Assembly: GCA_944326265.1 (NCBI GenBank)
Contig: CALVDE010000001.1
Span: 124,001 to 188,000, forward strand
Direction of reading: 5' to 3'
DNA length: 64,000 nucleotides
DNA from: an uncultured Bacteroidales bacterium
Lineage (GTDB): Bacteria > Bacteroidota > Bacteroidia > Bacteroidales > UBA932
Of the stretch, positions 20,230-29,433 are shown piece after piece; position 1 is the first letter of the stretch, and the number at the start of each line of letters is the position of its first letter. Made by a program: the position numbers and the translations under genes. A model generated the notes under the pieces. It ran no database searches and was not told where the DNA came from. It worked only from the letters and a program-made list of their open reading frames with translations.

Positions 20230-21795
20230 ATGGAAAATATAGAACTGAACGAACAGGAGCAGAACCGCCGCGATGCGGTCACAAAGCTCCGTGAGCTGGG
20301 GATAGAGCCTTATCCCGCAGCACTTTTCGAAGTCAATGCCACCTCAACGGAGATAAAGGAGAAATACGATCCGGAGAAGTGCCCCTTCCCTGGGATATCC
20401 ATAGCCGGCAGGATGATGAGCCGCCGCATCATGGGTGCCGCCTCGTTCATCGAGCTGCAGGACTCCGAAGGCAGGATTCAGGTCTATATCAAGCGCGACG
20501 AGATCTGTCCCGGTGAGGACAAGACCATGTACAACACCGTCTTCAAGAAGCTCCTCGACATCGGTGACTTCGTGGGTATCAAGGGCTACGCCTTCATTAC
20601 CCAGACCGGTCAGCTCTCCATCCACGCCAAGAGCCTGACCGTCCTCTCCAAGTCATTGAGAGTGCTCCCGATAGTCAAGGAGAAGGAGGGAGAGGTTTAC
20701 GATGCATTCTCCGATCCCGAGCTCCGCTACCGCATGAGGTATGTGGACCTGGTGGTCAATCCTCAGGTAAAGGATGTCTTCGTCAAGAGGACACGTATTA
20801 TGCAGACCATGAGGGAGTACTTCAACTCCTTCGGCTACATGGAGGTAGAGACTCCAATCCTCCAGCCCATTCCCGGAGGCGCCAACGCCAGGCCCTTCAT
20901 CACCCATCACAATGCCCTGGACATCCCCCTGTATCTGCGTATTGCCAACGAGCTGTACCTCAAGAGACTGATCGTCGGAGGCTTCTCCGGTGTCTACGAG
21001 TTTGCCAAGGACTTCCGCAACGAGGGCATGGACAAGTCCCATAATCCCGAGTTCACCTGCATGGAAATCTACGTGGCCTACAAGGACTACATCTGGATGA
21101 TGGAGTTCGTGGAGAACCTTCTCGAGAAAGTGGCCGTGGCCGTCAACGGCAGGACTACGGTCACCATCGGCGGCAACGAGATAGAGTTCCGCAAGCCCTA
21201 CCGCCGCCTGCCAATGCTCGAGGCCATCAAGGAATACGCCGGAGTGGACGTGCGCGGCATGGACGAGGAGGCCCTGCGCAAGGTCTGCGCCGATCTGCAT
21301 ATCGAAGTGGACAACACCATGGGCGTAGGCAAGCTCATCGACGCCATCTTCGGCGAGTACTGCGAGAAGCATCTGATTCAGCCCACTTTCATCACCGATT
21401 ACCCCTGGGAGACCTCGCCCCTGACCAAGCGTCACCGCAGCGACCCTTCCCTGACCGAGCGTTTCGAGCTTTTCGTGAACGGCAAGGAACTGGCCAACGC
21501 ATACAGCGAGCTCAACGATCCCATCGACCAGCTGTACCGCTTCAAGGAACAGCTCAAGCTCAAGGACAAGGGTGACGACGAGGCTATGTACATCGACATG
21601 GACTTTGTCCGTGCCCTCGAGTACGGTATGCCCCCGACATCAGGTCTCGGCATGGGCATAGACCGTCTCACCATGTTCATGACCGGAGCTCCTTCCATCC
21701 AGGACGTGCTCTTCTTCCCGCAGATGCGTCCTGAGAAGAAGCCCGCCGCCCAGGAAAATACCGAAGCATCTACATCTACTGCAAATGAAAAATAA
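20230..21795 (+). CDS. lysS: Lysyl-tRNA synthetase (class II)
   Basis: LysRS charges tRNA-Lys. The 521-residue protein has an N-terminal OB-fold anticodon-binding domain ([20 protein letters not shown] at about residues 56-75) and a class II catalytic core: motif 2 with [18 protein letters not shown] and motif 3 with [15 protein letters not shown], which contains the conserved arginine. The C-terminus is a short Ala/Glu/Thr-rich tail after PEKKPAAQE. The length is close to the common bacterial enzyme. It overlaps the following methyltransferase gene by 11 bases, and aroE follows, so the three form one unit. Confidence 0.97.
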   Translation: MENIELNEQEQNRRDAVTKLRELGIEPYPAALFEVNATSTEIKEKYDPEKCPFPGISIAGRMMSRRIMGAASFIELQDSEGRIQVYIKRDEICPGEDKTMYNTVFKKLLDIGDFVGIKGYAFITQTGQLSIHAKSLTVLSKSLRVLPIVKEKEGEVYDAFSDPELRYRMRYVDLVVNPQVKDVFVKRTRIMQTMREYFNSFGYMEVETPILQPIPGGANARPFITHHNALDIPLYLRIANELYLKRLIVGGFSGVYEFAKDFRNEGMDKSHNPEFTCMEIYVAYKDYIWMMEFVENLLEKVAVAVNGRTTVTIGGNEIEFRKPYRRLPMLEAIKEYAGVDVRGMDEEALRKVCADLHIEVDNTMGVGKLIDAIFGEYCEKHLIQPTFITDYPWETSPLTKRHRSDPSLTERFELFVNGKELANAYSELNDPIDQLYRFKEQLKLKDKGDDEAMYIDMDFVRALEYGMPPTSGLGMGIDRLTMFMTGAPSIQDVLFFPQMRPEKKPAAQENTEASTSTANEK

Positions 21796-22642
21796 CCGGC
21801 ACGACCCGGAAATCATCACCTCCCTTCAGAACCCCCGGGTCAAGGAGGTGACGGCCCTGCAGAACAGCTCCTCTCTCCGCCGGGAGAAGGGGCTGTTCGT
21901 CGTGGAGGGGCTTCGGGAAGTGGAGCGGTGCGTGGAGAGCGGCTTCCGGCTCCGGTCGGTGTTCTGTTGTCCTGCACTCTGCCGGCACTTACCGACTCTT
22001 TCCGAAGGAGTGAGGGTATTCGAGGTTTCCGAAGCGGTATACGGGAAAATGGCCTACCGGGGGGGTACGGAAGGGATTGTCGCAGTGGTCTGCGGCAGTG
22101 CGCAGGACCGGTCGCTGGAGTCCCTCGAACGGATATTGTCAGGAGACACCTCCGCCCCCCTCATCGTCGTAGTCGAGTCCGTCGAAAAGCCCGGCAACCT
22201 GGGAGCAATGCTGCGTACCGCAGATGCAGCCGGAGTATCTGCGGTCATCGTATGCGACTCGCGCACCGACCTGTACAACCCCAATCTGATCCGCGCCAGC
22301 CTCGGCGGGGTATTTACCCGCAGCATCGCCGTCTGCTCCTCGGAGGAGGCCATCGCATGGCTCAAGAACCACGGTATCAGCATCCTCACAGCCCAGCTGC
22401 AGGACTCCGGGCTCTACTACGACACAGACATGACCCGCCCGACAGCCCTGGTCTTCGGTGCAGAGGCTGACGGACTCTCCGATATCTGGAGACAGGCCGC
22501 CGATGCCCATATCCGTATTCCCATGCTGGGCGGTATCGACTCGCTCAATGTATCGGCCTCCATGGCAGTTCTCTGCTACGAGGCCCTCCGTCAGCGACGC
22601 ACTTCCGGCTCACTCCGCAACCTCTCGCCAGACCGTCCATGA
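21785..22642 (+). CDS. TrmH/SpoU-family RNA 2'-O-methyltransferase
   Basis: The enzyme family methylates ribose 2'-hydroxyls in rRNA or tRNA using S-adenosylmethionine bound in a trefoil knot. This 285-residue protein has an N-terminal substrate-binding domain ([20 protein letters not shown] at residues 29-48) and the SPOUT motifs: [18 protein letters not shown] (motif 1), [13 protein letters not shown] (motif 2) and [20 protein letters not shown] (motif 3). It resembles RlmB-like 23S rRNA methylases, but the exact nucleotide target cannot be assigned. The start overlaps the end of lysS; the stop overlaps the start of aroE as ATGA. Confidence 0.88.
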   Translation: MKNNRHDPEIITSLQNPRVKEVTALQNSSSLRREKGLFVVEGLREVERCVESGFRLRSVFCCPALCRHLPTLSEGVRVFEVSEAVYGKMAYRGGTEGIVAVVCGSAQDRSLESLERILSGDTSAPLIVVVESVEKPGNLGAMLRTADAAGVSAVIVCDSRTDLYNPNLIRASLGGVFTRSIAVCSSEEAIAWLKNHGISILTAQLQDSGLYYDTDMTRPTALVFGAEADGLSDIWRQAADAHIRIPMLGGIDSLNVSASMAVLCYEALRQRRTSGSLRNLSPDRP

Positions 22643-23556
22643 CACACGACACATCCTGCAGCCCTGTCCCTTTCCCCGCAGACCGTCTGCGGATAGGACT
22701 TATCGGCAATCCGATCGGGCACAGCCGGAGTCCCGAGCTCTTCCGGGAATATTTTTCCTCAAGGCCGGACATCCTGGAGCACTGGAGCTATGACCTTATC
22801 GAGCGCAGTACATTCGATGGGGCATGGAATGCTTTTATGCGGGACTACATCGCTGTCAACGTCACGGCCCCGTTCAAAGAGGATGCGTTCCGCGCAGCAG
22901 ATGTCCGCGACCGCTCAGCCGGGCTCTGCCAGGCCTCCAATCTGCTGGTGAAAAGCCGCTTTACTGTGTGCGATTCCATATCCGGTGCGGATTCACGGTC
23001 ATTGACCGGGCTCAGCGGCGGACGTGAGTGCATAGTGGCGTACAATACGGACTATGAGGCGGTAAAGGAGATTCTGCGCGATGAGTTTCCCAGGTCTGTC
23101 AGCCGCATCAGGGTGCTGGTGCTCGGCTGTGGCGGGGCCGGTAAGGCAGCTGCGGCCGCAGCGTTCGTAGCAGGTATGCAGGTCAGTATATGCAACAGGA
23201 CAGTCAGCCGCGCACAGGATTTTGCGTCACATCTCCGCCAGTTCAGCCGGCATATTCCGGATAACCGGTCAGAAAAGCCGGGAAATGTGACGGTGACGGG
23301 CTTGGCGGACATGATTCCGGTGATAATTGACTCCGATGTGGTCGTCAATGCATTGCCGGGTCCTGAATCGGAGAAGATTTTCCACAGTCTTCCGGACGGT
23401 CAGCAGGACCTTTTCGCGGATAAGCTGATTCTCGAAGCCTCCTACAAGTCTCCTTGTCTGGACAGAGTCCACTGCCGCCGTTACATTTCCGGCCTTGTCT
23501 GGCTCCGTCTCCAGGCCCTCGCCACCTACCGCATCGTCCTCGGCCCGGATATTTGA
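22639..23556 (+). CDS. aroE: Shikimate dehydrogenase
   Basis: AroE reduces 3-dehydroshikimate with NADPH in aromatic amino acid synthesis. The N-terminal domain has GLIGNPIGHSRSPELF and NVTAPFKED, which holds the catalytic lysine; AYNTDYEAV carries the partner aspartate. The NADP domain shows VLGCGGAGKAAAAAA. At 305 residues it is longer than typical AroE (about 270-280): extra sequence lies between the two catalytic motifs (SISGADSRSLTGLSGGRE) and in the Rossmann part (HLRQFSRHIPDNRSEKPGN). The shikimate kinase gene aroK lies 446 bases away on the other strand. Confidence 0.92.
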   Translation: MTHDTSCSPVPFPADRLRIGLIGNPIGHSRSPELFREYFSSRPDILEHWSYDLIERSTFDGAWNAFMRDYIAVNVTAPFKEDAFRAADVRDRSAGLCQASNLLVKSRFTVCDSISGADSRSLTGLSGGRECIVAYNTDYEAVKEILRDEFPRSVSRIRVLVLGCGGAGKAAAAAAFVAGMQVSICNRTVSRAQDFASHLRQFSRHIPDNRSEKPGNVTVTGLADMIPVIIDSDVVVNALPGPESEKIFHSLPDGQQDLFADKLILEASYKSPCLDRVHCRRYISGLVWLRLQALATYRIVLGPDI

Positions 23557-24002
23557 TAATGCATATTTCATAGTTGCTGATTGACAGCTGGTTATGATTG
23601 GTGCCGGAGCCTTGTGGGTCAGGTTGAGAGCCGCACCGCGCATCTCTCAGCCCCAGACCTCAGTTCCAGACCTCCCTACATCATCACGTTGCTTTTTAGT
23701 TGTGTCGCAACCGCCTGATTGACCGGGCATTGCATTTTGCGGAAAAAGTTAAGTGACGGCAAAAAGGCCGATTCTGAGTGAAATCCGCCCCACTTAAAAT
23801 ATCGTCAGGTGGATAAAGTGCTTATATTCAAGTGTATGCAACTCAACTAAAAAGCAACGTGAAGATTGTGGGGTGTCTTTATGGGCCACAGCGCAGATAG
23901 GAATGCTGTAAATGATGGATAATGTGATGGATGAGAAAACGGGGAGTGCTTTATAGTGGAAGAAATGGGATGGAATGCCATGGAATAGAATGAGGTCAGG
24001 TG
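23557..24002. other. 446-base non-coding region between aroE and aroK
   Basis: This gap between two convergent genes holds no convincing coding frame. Its main feature is the inverted-repeat element at 23685-23861. The right part (23870-24000) is A/G-rich with scattered GGAATG-like words but no clear structure. No intrinsic terminator for either flanking gene could be identified. Confidence 0.7.
23685..23861. repeat. Small element bounded by 18-bp perfect inverted repeats (MITE-like)
   Basis: CACGTTGCTTTTTAGTTG at 23685-23702 is repeated as its exact reverse complement at 23844-23861, giving a 177-base element. A nested pair TTAAGTG (23749-23755) and CACTTAA (23791-23797) lies inside. No target-site duplication is visible. 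On the minus strand the left end is readable as FRKMQCPVNQAVATQLKSNV, which hints that it may be the remnant of a longer coding element rather than a designed MITE. Copies elsewhere in the genome would settle its nature. Confidence 0.55.
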
Positions 24003-24500
24003 TCAGACGGTGGTGCGGGCGAGGGCTTCGTAGAGAGGCTCACGCTCGCGGTAGAGCCTCTCTATGGTGTCGCGCAGTGCTGCTCCGTCCCGGTTCTCTA
24101 TGAGGGCGCGTCCTCCCGGATCGCGTGACAGCCGCTCGATGACGGTCTCTATGCCGGTCTTTACGTAGACGCAGTAGGTGAAGCGGGATATGAGGTCGCG
24201 GCAGCCGGGGGTTGTGACGATGCCGCCGCCCAGGGACAGTACCAGAGTGCAGCGGGTCATGTCCCCGAGTGTTTCGGGATGGGCGGCGATATGCTCTTCC
24301 AGAATGTCTTCAAGGCACTCTTCCTCGATGCGGCGGAAACCTGATTCTCCCTCCGCCGCAAATATCTCGGATATGGTTCTGCCCTCCCGCTCCTCTATGT
24401 AGGCATCGGTGTCTGTCATCGGGGCTCCCACTCTGGCGGAGAGTTCCTTGGCCATGGTGGTTTTGCCTGCGGCCATGAATCCTATGAGGGATATAATCAT
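24003..24500 (-). CDS. aroK: Shikimate kinase
   Basis: AroK phosphorylates shikimate with ATP. The 165-residue protein begins MIISLIGFMAAGKTTMAKEL, with the P-loop at residues 7-15, followed by DTDAYIEEREGRTISEIF (shikimate-binding Asp and the adenine-side motif), GESGFRRIEEECL and the SLGGGI motif. A lid-region arginine is seen in RDPGGRALI. It starts 12 bases after parC, so it is probably expressed from the parC promoter. Confidence 0.95.
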   Translation of the reverse strand: MIISLIGFMAAGKTTMAKELSARVGAPMTDTDAYIEEREGRTISEIFAAEGESGFRRIEEECLEDILEEHIAAHPETLGDMTRCTLVLSLGGGIVTTPGCRDLISRFTYCVYVKTGIETVIERLSRDPGGRALIENRDGAALRDTIERLYREREPLYEALARTTV

Positions 24501-24512
24501 ACCTGAAGGGAG

Positions 24513-27296
24513 TTAGAACAGGGTGGGTTCATCGTCGGATGGAGACAGGTCAATGTTCAGCTCTACTACTTCTCCGGCTCTGTGCCCTGAGGTGTCCGTG
24601 CTGCCGCCGTCTGTTACAGCAGCAGTGGCAGTGCGGTCGGAAACGGAGTGCGGTGAGGGGATGTCAGTAAGCGCGGGGGTGTCTTTGTCAGGCAGATCCA
24701 GGGAGTAGACAGGCTCTTCTTCCTCTTCTTCGGTCTCTTTGACCAGCGGCTCGCCGAAAGCGATGGATGCTATCTTCTCTCCGGCTCTCTTGCCCTTGGC
24801 CCTGAAGCCTTTGACGGCTATGAACTCTTCAGCGTCGATTACCGCCGGCTCTTTCGGCTTGTTGCCTGAGGGTATGAATTCCACGCGGACAGCAGGATGG
24901 ATGTCCGAGGAGATATCCACCAGCCGCGCTCCTTCCTCCACGGGGATGAAGTTCTGGGGAGTGTTGTCGCTGATCTCGAAACAGAATCTCTTGATGTAGT
25001 AGTAGCCGGAGGTATTGTCCCAGTAGATGGCTGTGAACACTTTCTCCGGGTTGAATTTCTCCACCGTCCTGAGATCTCCCTGGAACCTGGTGTTGAGGTC
25101 CAGTCCGGTGGTGTAGAACGTGCCGTCCTTGCATACGGCCAGTATGTGCTCGTTCCCGGTGAATTCTCCCAGCAGCTCTCCGCGTCCGTCCTCGTTGAGC
25201 CTGTCTATGTCCCGGTCGAACCACATCTGCTTGCCTCCTATGGTGGAGACTCCGGCCGAGCGCAGCAGGATCTTCTGCACCGGGTACTTGGTGACGATAT
25301 TGCCCATGGAGGCGCGTCCCTTGATGGCCAGTGATGCGAAATCGAAGTCGGTGATGAGCCTTTTGAGCTTGAGCCTGGGCCTTAGGTAGATCTTCACTGT
25401 CTCGGCCTCTCCGTTGGGGTTGGCCGTGAACCAGTACACCTGGCTTTCCGGAGTGCCTTTGGTCAGGTCGTACCAGCGGTCGCGGATTATGCTGGAGACG
25501 CAGAATCTCTTGCCGTACATGTAGCCGTCCTTGCCGTCACGGTATATGGCGTTGTACACCGTGCGCATGTCTCCGCGCTTGAACACCGCTGCGTGTATGA
25601 TGTTCTTCTCGACGAACTGCTTGTCCGATATCTTGCGCAGGGTGTATCTTCCGTCCTTGAGGAATACGATTACCTCGTCTATATCGGAGCACTCGCCCAC
25701 GTATTCGGCCTCCTCTATCTTCTTGGCCGAGGTGCCGATGAATCCTTCGCTGCGGTTGATGTACAGCTTGGCGTTGTTGGCGACAACCTTGGAGACTTCG
25801 ATGTTCTCGAACGACGTGATTCTGGTCCTCCTGGGATACCTGGTTCCGTATTTGGCCTTGAGTGCCTGGAAGTATCCGATGCAGTACTCGGTCAGGTGCT
25901 CAAGATTGTAGCGCAGCTCGGCTTCCTTTTTCTCTATGGCCGCGATTTTCTCGGTGGCGGCCTTGATGTCGAATTTCGAGATCTTCTTGACGGGCTTCTC
26001 CACCAGGCGCGTGATGTCCTCGTCCGTTATGTCCTTGCGGAGCAGATGGCGGTACCGGAGCATGGCTTCCTTTACGTCGCGCAGCTGGATGTCCCACGTG
26101 CGGGCATCGTTCTCAAGCACCTTGTAGACCCTGTTCTCGAAAAATATCTTTTCCAGAGATGTGTAGTGCCACTCGGCCTCCACTTCCTCCAGTCTTATGG
26201 CCAGTTCTCTGCGGGTCAGCTCTTTCGTCCGTTCCGTATTGTCCCTCAGTATGTCGTCCACTCCGAGGAACTGCGGTTTCTTGTCCTTTATGACGCAGGT
26301 GTTGGGAGATATGCTGACCTCGCAGTCGGTACATGCGTAAAGGGCATCGATGGTCTTGTCGGGGGAGGTGTCGTTGTAGAGCTGAATGACTATCTCCGCA
26401 TGTTCGGCCGTATTGTCGTCTATCTTGCGGATCTTGATTTTGCCTTTCTCGTTGGCCTTGAGAATGGAGTCAATGATGTCCCCGGTGGTGGTACCGTATG
26501 GTATCTCGGAGATGACAAGGGTGTTCTTGTTGACTTTCTGTATGTTGGCGCGGACACGGACCTTGCCTCCCCTAAGTCCTCTGTTGTAGGCGGAAGTGTC
26601 GGCCAGACCTCCTGTGGGGAAATCCGGCTCAAGCGTGAAGTCCTCGCCCTTGAGTACGGCTATGGATGCATCTATGAGTTCGTTGAAGTTGTGGGGCAGA
26701 ATCTTGCAGGCCAGTCCGACCGCAATGCCTTCCGAGCCCTGGGCGAGCAGCAGCGGAAATTTGACCGGAAGGTTGACCGGCTCCTTGTTGCGGCCGTCGT
26801 AGGAGTTGACCCACTCGGTGAGCTTGGGGTTGTAGAGCACCTCGTTGGCGAACGGGGTGAGCCTGGCTTCGATATACCTGCTTGCCGCAGCTGAGTCTCC
26901 GGTGAGGATGTTGCCCCAGTTTCCCTGGCAGTCGATGAGCAGATCTTTCTGTCCCAGCTGGGTGATGGCATCCTCGATGGATGCGTTGCCGTGAGGATGG
27001 TAGTGCATGGTGGTGCCGACGATGCTGGCCACCTTGTTGCGCCTTCCGTCGTCCATCAGCTTCATGACATGTAGAATCCTTCTCTGCACCGGCTTCAGGC
27101 CGTCCTCGATGTGGGGCACTGCCCTCTCGAGTATGACGTAGGATGCGTAGTCCAGGTACCACTCACGGTACATGCCCGAGAGCCGGTATCTGCGGGTGTC
27201 ATCCGACATCACTTTGTCGAATCTGCCGCTGGATACTTCCTCCTCTCCGCCGGTGTCTATCACCGCGTCGTCTATTTCTTCGTCTTCTCTGCTCAT
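24513..27296 (-). CDS. parC: DNA topoisomerase IV subunit A
   Basis: ParC carries the DNA cleavage site of topoisomerase IV, which decatenates daughter chromosomes. The 927-residue protein has the winged-helix domain with the catalytic tyrosine in SAAASRYIEARL (Tyr141) and the HPHGNASIEDA quinolone region, where alanine stands at the position of GyrA Ser83. The C-terminal domain has beta-pinwheel-like repeats without a GyrA box, and an acidic Ser/Thr-rich tail (about residues 830-927). Lack of the GyrA box supports ParC rather than GyrA. The partner parE is not adjacent. A consensus promoter lies directly upstream. Confidence 0.93.
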   Translation of the reverse strand: MSREDEEIDDAVIDTGGEEEVSSGRFDKVMSDDTRRYRLSGMYREWYLDYASYVILERAVPHIEDGLKPVQRRILHVMKLMDDGRRNKVASIVGTTMHYHPHGNASIEDAITQLGQKDLLIDCQGNWGNILTGDSAAASRYIEARLTPFANEVLYNPKLTEWVNSYDGRNKEPVNLPVKFPLLLAQGSEGIAVGLACKILPHNFNELIDASIAVLKGEDFTLEPDFPTGGLADTSAYNRGLRGGKVRVRANIQKVNKNTLVISEIPYGTTTGDIIDSILKANEKGKIKIRKIDDNTAEHAEIVIQLYNDTSPDKTIDALYACTDCEVSISPNTCVIKDKKPQFLGVDDILRDNTERTKELTRRELAIRLEEVEAEWHYTSLEKIFFENRVYKVLENDARTWDIQLRDVKEAMLRYRHLLRKDITDEDITRLVEKPVKKISKFDIKAATEKIAAIEKKEAELRYNLEHLTEYCIGYFQALKAKYGTRYPRRTRITSFENIEVSKVVANNAKLYINRSEGFIGTSAKKIEEAEYVGECSDIDEVIVFLKDGRYTLRKISDKQFVEKNIIHAAVFKRGDMRTVYNAIYRDGKDGYMYGKRFCVSSIIRDRWYDLTKGTPESQVYWFTANPNGEAETVKIYLRPRLKLKRLITDFDFASLAIKGRASMGNIVTKYPVQKILLRSAGVSTIGGKQMWFDRDIDRLNEDGRGELLGEFTGNEHILAVCKDGTFYTTGLDLNTRFQGDLRTVEKFNPEKVFTAIYWDNTSGYYYIKRFCFEISDNTPQNFIPVEEGARLVDISSDIHPAVRVEFIPSGNKPKEPAVIDAEEFIAVKGFRAKGKRAGEKIASIAFGEPLVKETEEEEEEPVYSLDLPDKDTPALTDIPSPHSVSDRTATAAVTDGGSTDTSGHRAGEVVELNIDLSPSDDEPTLF

Positions 27297-27324
27297 CTGT
27301 ACATAAAATCTAAAAACCGGATGG

Positions 27325-27354
27325 CAAAATTAAGAAACTATCCGGAAAATCAAA
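27325..27354 (-). promoter_or_regulatory. Promoter of parC-aroK
   Basis: On the minus strand TAATTTTG (27332-27325) fits the -7 consensus and TTTG (27354-27351) lies 18 bases upstream. The distance from the box to the parC ATG is 28 bases. Confidence 0.75.
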
Positions 27355-27376
27355 ACTGGAACCGTGCGGGCAGCCG

Positions 27377-28261
27377 TCAGTAGCCGAAGGACGCAAGTTT
27401 CCGCTTGTCGTCCCTCCAGTGCGGGGAGACCTTGACGTACAGCTGGAGAAACACTTTCCTCTGGAAGAACTCCTCCATGTCTATGCGGGCCTGGGTGCCT
27501 ATGCGTTTCAGGGCACTGCCCCGGGCTCCTATCAGGATGCCTTTCTGGGACTCGCGCATGACATTGATTACTGCGCGGATGTCGTAGCGGCTCTCGCTCT
27601 CGAGGAACTCCTCGATAACGACTTCGGTGCAGTAGGGAATCTCCTTGTCGTAGTTGGTCAGGATCTTCTCGCGGATGATCTCGGAAGCGAAGAAACGCAG
27701 GTTCCTGTCGGTGAAGAAGTCCTTGTCGTACCACGGCTCTCCTTCGGGAAGCAGTTCCACGATGCGGTCGAAGACGGCTTCCAGTCCGAAACGCTCCAGG
27801 GCCGACACAGCGAAGATCTTCGCATGGGGCACGGCCTCAGACCACCGTGCTGCAAGGCCGCTGACAGTCTGCTGGTCGCTTATATCGATCTTGTTGATTA
27901 CCACGAGTACGGGACAGGACACGGACCGCAGCCTGTCCACGTAGCCCTGGTTCTTGTCTCCTTTCTCGACCACATCCGTGACGTAAAGTATGATGTCGGC
28001 ATCGCCTATGGCCGTGTCCACGTACTCCATCATGCTCTTCTGGAGAGAGTACGCCGGCTTGAGTATGCCCGGTGTGTCGGAATAGACGATCTGGTAGTCA
28101 TCTCCGTTGACGATGCCCATGATCCTGTGCCTGGTGGTCTGTGCCTTGGATGTGATGATGGACAGGCGTTCTCCCACCAGGGCATTCATCAGAGTGGACT
28201 TGCCTACGTTGGGGTTGCCGATGATGTTGACGAACCCGGCCTTGTGCGGCTTGTTACTCAT
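27377..28261 (-). CDS. era: GTPase Era
   Basis: Era is a 16S rRNA-binding GTPase needed for 30S maturation. The 294-residue protein has G1 GNPNVGKSTLM (residues 16-26), G3 DTPG, G4 NKID and the G5 SAL segment, followed by a C-terminal KH domain with the motif KGILIGARGSALKRIGTQAR. It overlaps the end of rluB by 8 bases; both act on rRNA, so translational coupling is plausible. Confidence 0.97.
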   Translation of the reverse strand: MSNKPHKAGFVNIIGNPNVGKSTLMNALVGERLSIITSKAQTTRHRIMGIVNGDDYQIVYSDTPGILKPAYSLQKSMMEYVDTAIGDADIILYVTDVVEKGDKNQGYVDRLRSVSCPVLVVINKIDISDQQTVSGLAARWSEAVPHAKIFAVSALERFGLEAVFDRIVELLPEGEPWYDKDFFTDRNLRFFASEIIREKILTNYDKEIPYCTEVVIEEFLESESRYDIRAVINVMRESQKGILIGARGSALKRIGTQARIDMEEFFQRKVFLQLYVKVSPHWRDDKRKLASFGY

Positions 28262-29345
28262 AGAAGTTGTGCTTGAGCATGAGTACCTCCTCGTCGGAGA
28301 GGAACCTCCACTGTCCTCGGCGCAAATTCTTCTTTGTCAGGCCGGCGAAGTAGACCCTGTCCAGTTTGCGTACCTTGTAGCCCAGTGCCTCGAACATCCT
28401 TCTGACGATGCGGTTTCTTCCGGAGTGTATCTCTATGCCCACCACGCTGCGGTCGTCTCCGTTGTATGCCACCTCGTCGGCGTAGGCCTGGCCGTCTTCC
28501 AGGGAAATGCCCTGTACCAGGCTGTTCATGTCCTCGGGCTTGACGTTCTTGTCAAGTGTCACCTGATATATCTTCTTCTTCTGGAAGGAGGGGTGTGTAA
28601 GTTTCTCGGCCAGCTCTCCGTCGTTGGTCAGGAGCAGTACACCGGTGGTGGACTTGTCCAGCCTTCCTACCGGGAATATCCTTTCAGGGCAGAGTGTCTT
28701 GCTGATGAGCTGCATTACGTTCTTCTCCGCATGGGGGTCGCTTGTCGTGGTGACGAAGTCCTTGGGCTTGTTGAGCAGGACGTAGACTTTCTTCTCTCCC
28801 TGCAGCCGCTGGCCGTTGAAGCGCACGTCGTCCTCGCGTCTGACCTTTACGCCCATTTCAGTCACTACCTCTCCGTTGACTGTGACCAGTCCCGCCTGGA
28901 TGAACCCGTCCGCCTCCCTGCGTGAGCAGATACCGGAATTGGCGATGAATTTGTTGAGGCGTACAGTTCCGTCATCCTCTTTCATGGGCAGTATCCGGGC
29001 CTTGTTCTCCGTTCTGGGGTGCTCGGTCTTTATGCGGTATTGGAATTTCTTTTCAGGGGAAGCGCCTGGTCTGGCTGTCTTCTTCGTCCGGTTGCCTTTG
29101 CCGGCCGCCTTGTTCCCGTATCCGCCTTCATTGCGGCCTGTACGGGGCTGTGCCGGCTTCCCTGTCCTGCTGTCCCTTTTCTGGAATCCACGGCCGGGTT
29201 TTCCGCTGCTGCCCTGGCTGCGCTGCTGCCCTCCTTCCGGACGGCGGTTACCCTCTCTGCGAGGTCTGTTGTCTGTGTTTTCTCTTTGTACTTGATGATC
29301 AACAAGCCCGTCCCGGGTGATTGATCTTTTGATGCGGGGTCTCAT
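28254..29345 (-). CDS. rluB: RluB/RsuA-type rRNA pseudouridine synthase with basic N-terminal extension
   Basis: This family isomerises a specific uridine in rRNA. Residues 1 to about 125 form a low-complexity Arg/Gly/Lys/Gln-rich extension, which is probably disordered and RNA-binding. An S4 domain follows (VRLNKFIANSGICSRREADG), then the catalytic domain with VGRLDKSTTGVLLLTND, which contains the catalytic aspartate, and the RNRIVRRMFEALGY segment. The core resembles RluB, but exact target (23S or 16S) is an inference. The -7 box TACCTTTG at 29378-29371 lies 25 bases before the ATG. Confidence 0.87.
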   Translation of the reverse strand: MRPRIKRSITRDGLVDHQVQRENTDNRPRREGNRRPEGGQQRSQGSSGKPGRGFQKRDSRTGKPAQPRTGRNEGGYGNKAAGKGNRTKKTARPGASPEKKFQYRIKTEHPRTENKARILPMKEDDGTVRLNKFIANSGICSRREADGFIQAGLVTVNGEVVTEMGVKVRREDDVRFNGQRLQGEKKVYVLLNKPKDFVTTTSDPHAEKNVMQLISKTLCPERIFPVGRLDKSTTGVLLLTNDGELAEKLTHPSFQKKKIYQVTLDKNVKPEDMNSLVQGISLEDGQAYADEVAYNGDDRSVVGIEIHSGRNRIVRRMFEALGYKVRKLDRVYFAGLTKKNLRRGQWRFLSDEEVLMLKHNFYE

Positions 29346-29370
29346 GTCTGTTTTTTGTCAAATTTGGCCG

Positions 29371-29378
29371 CAAAGGTA
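29371..29378 (-). promoter_or_regulatory. Candidate -7 box for rluB-era
   Basis: TACCTTTG on the minus strand fits TAnnTTTG; no TTTG was seen at the expected upstream spacing. It lies in the 88-base divergent gap shared with the permease gene. Confidence 0.45.
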
Positions 29379-29433
29379 TGTCAATCGGAGATAATTTCCT
29401 ATTTTTACAGCACGAATTATCAGTGAGGAAGTT

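Noticed and set aside
25593-26894. 433-codon plus-strand frame opposite parC
   Set aside because: It is antisense to a clearly conserved gene and has no family resemblance or start signals.
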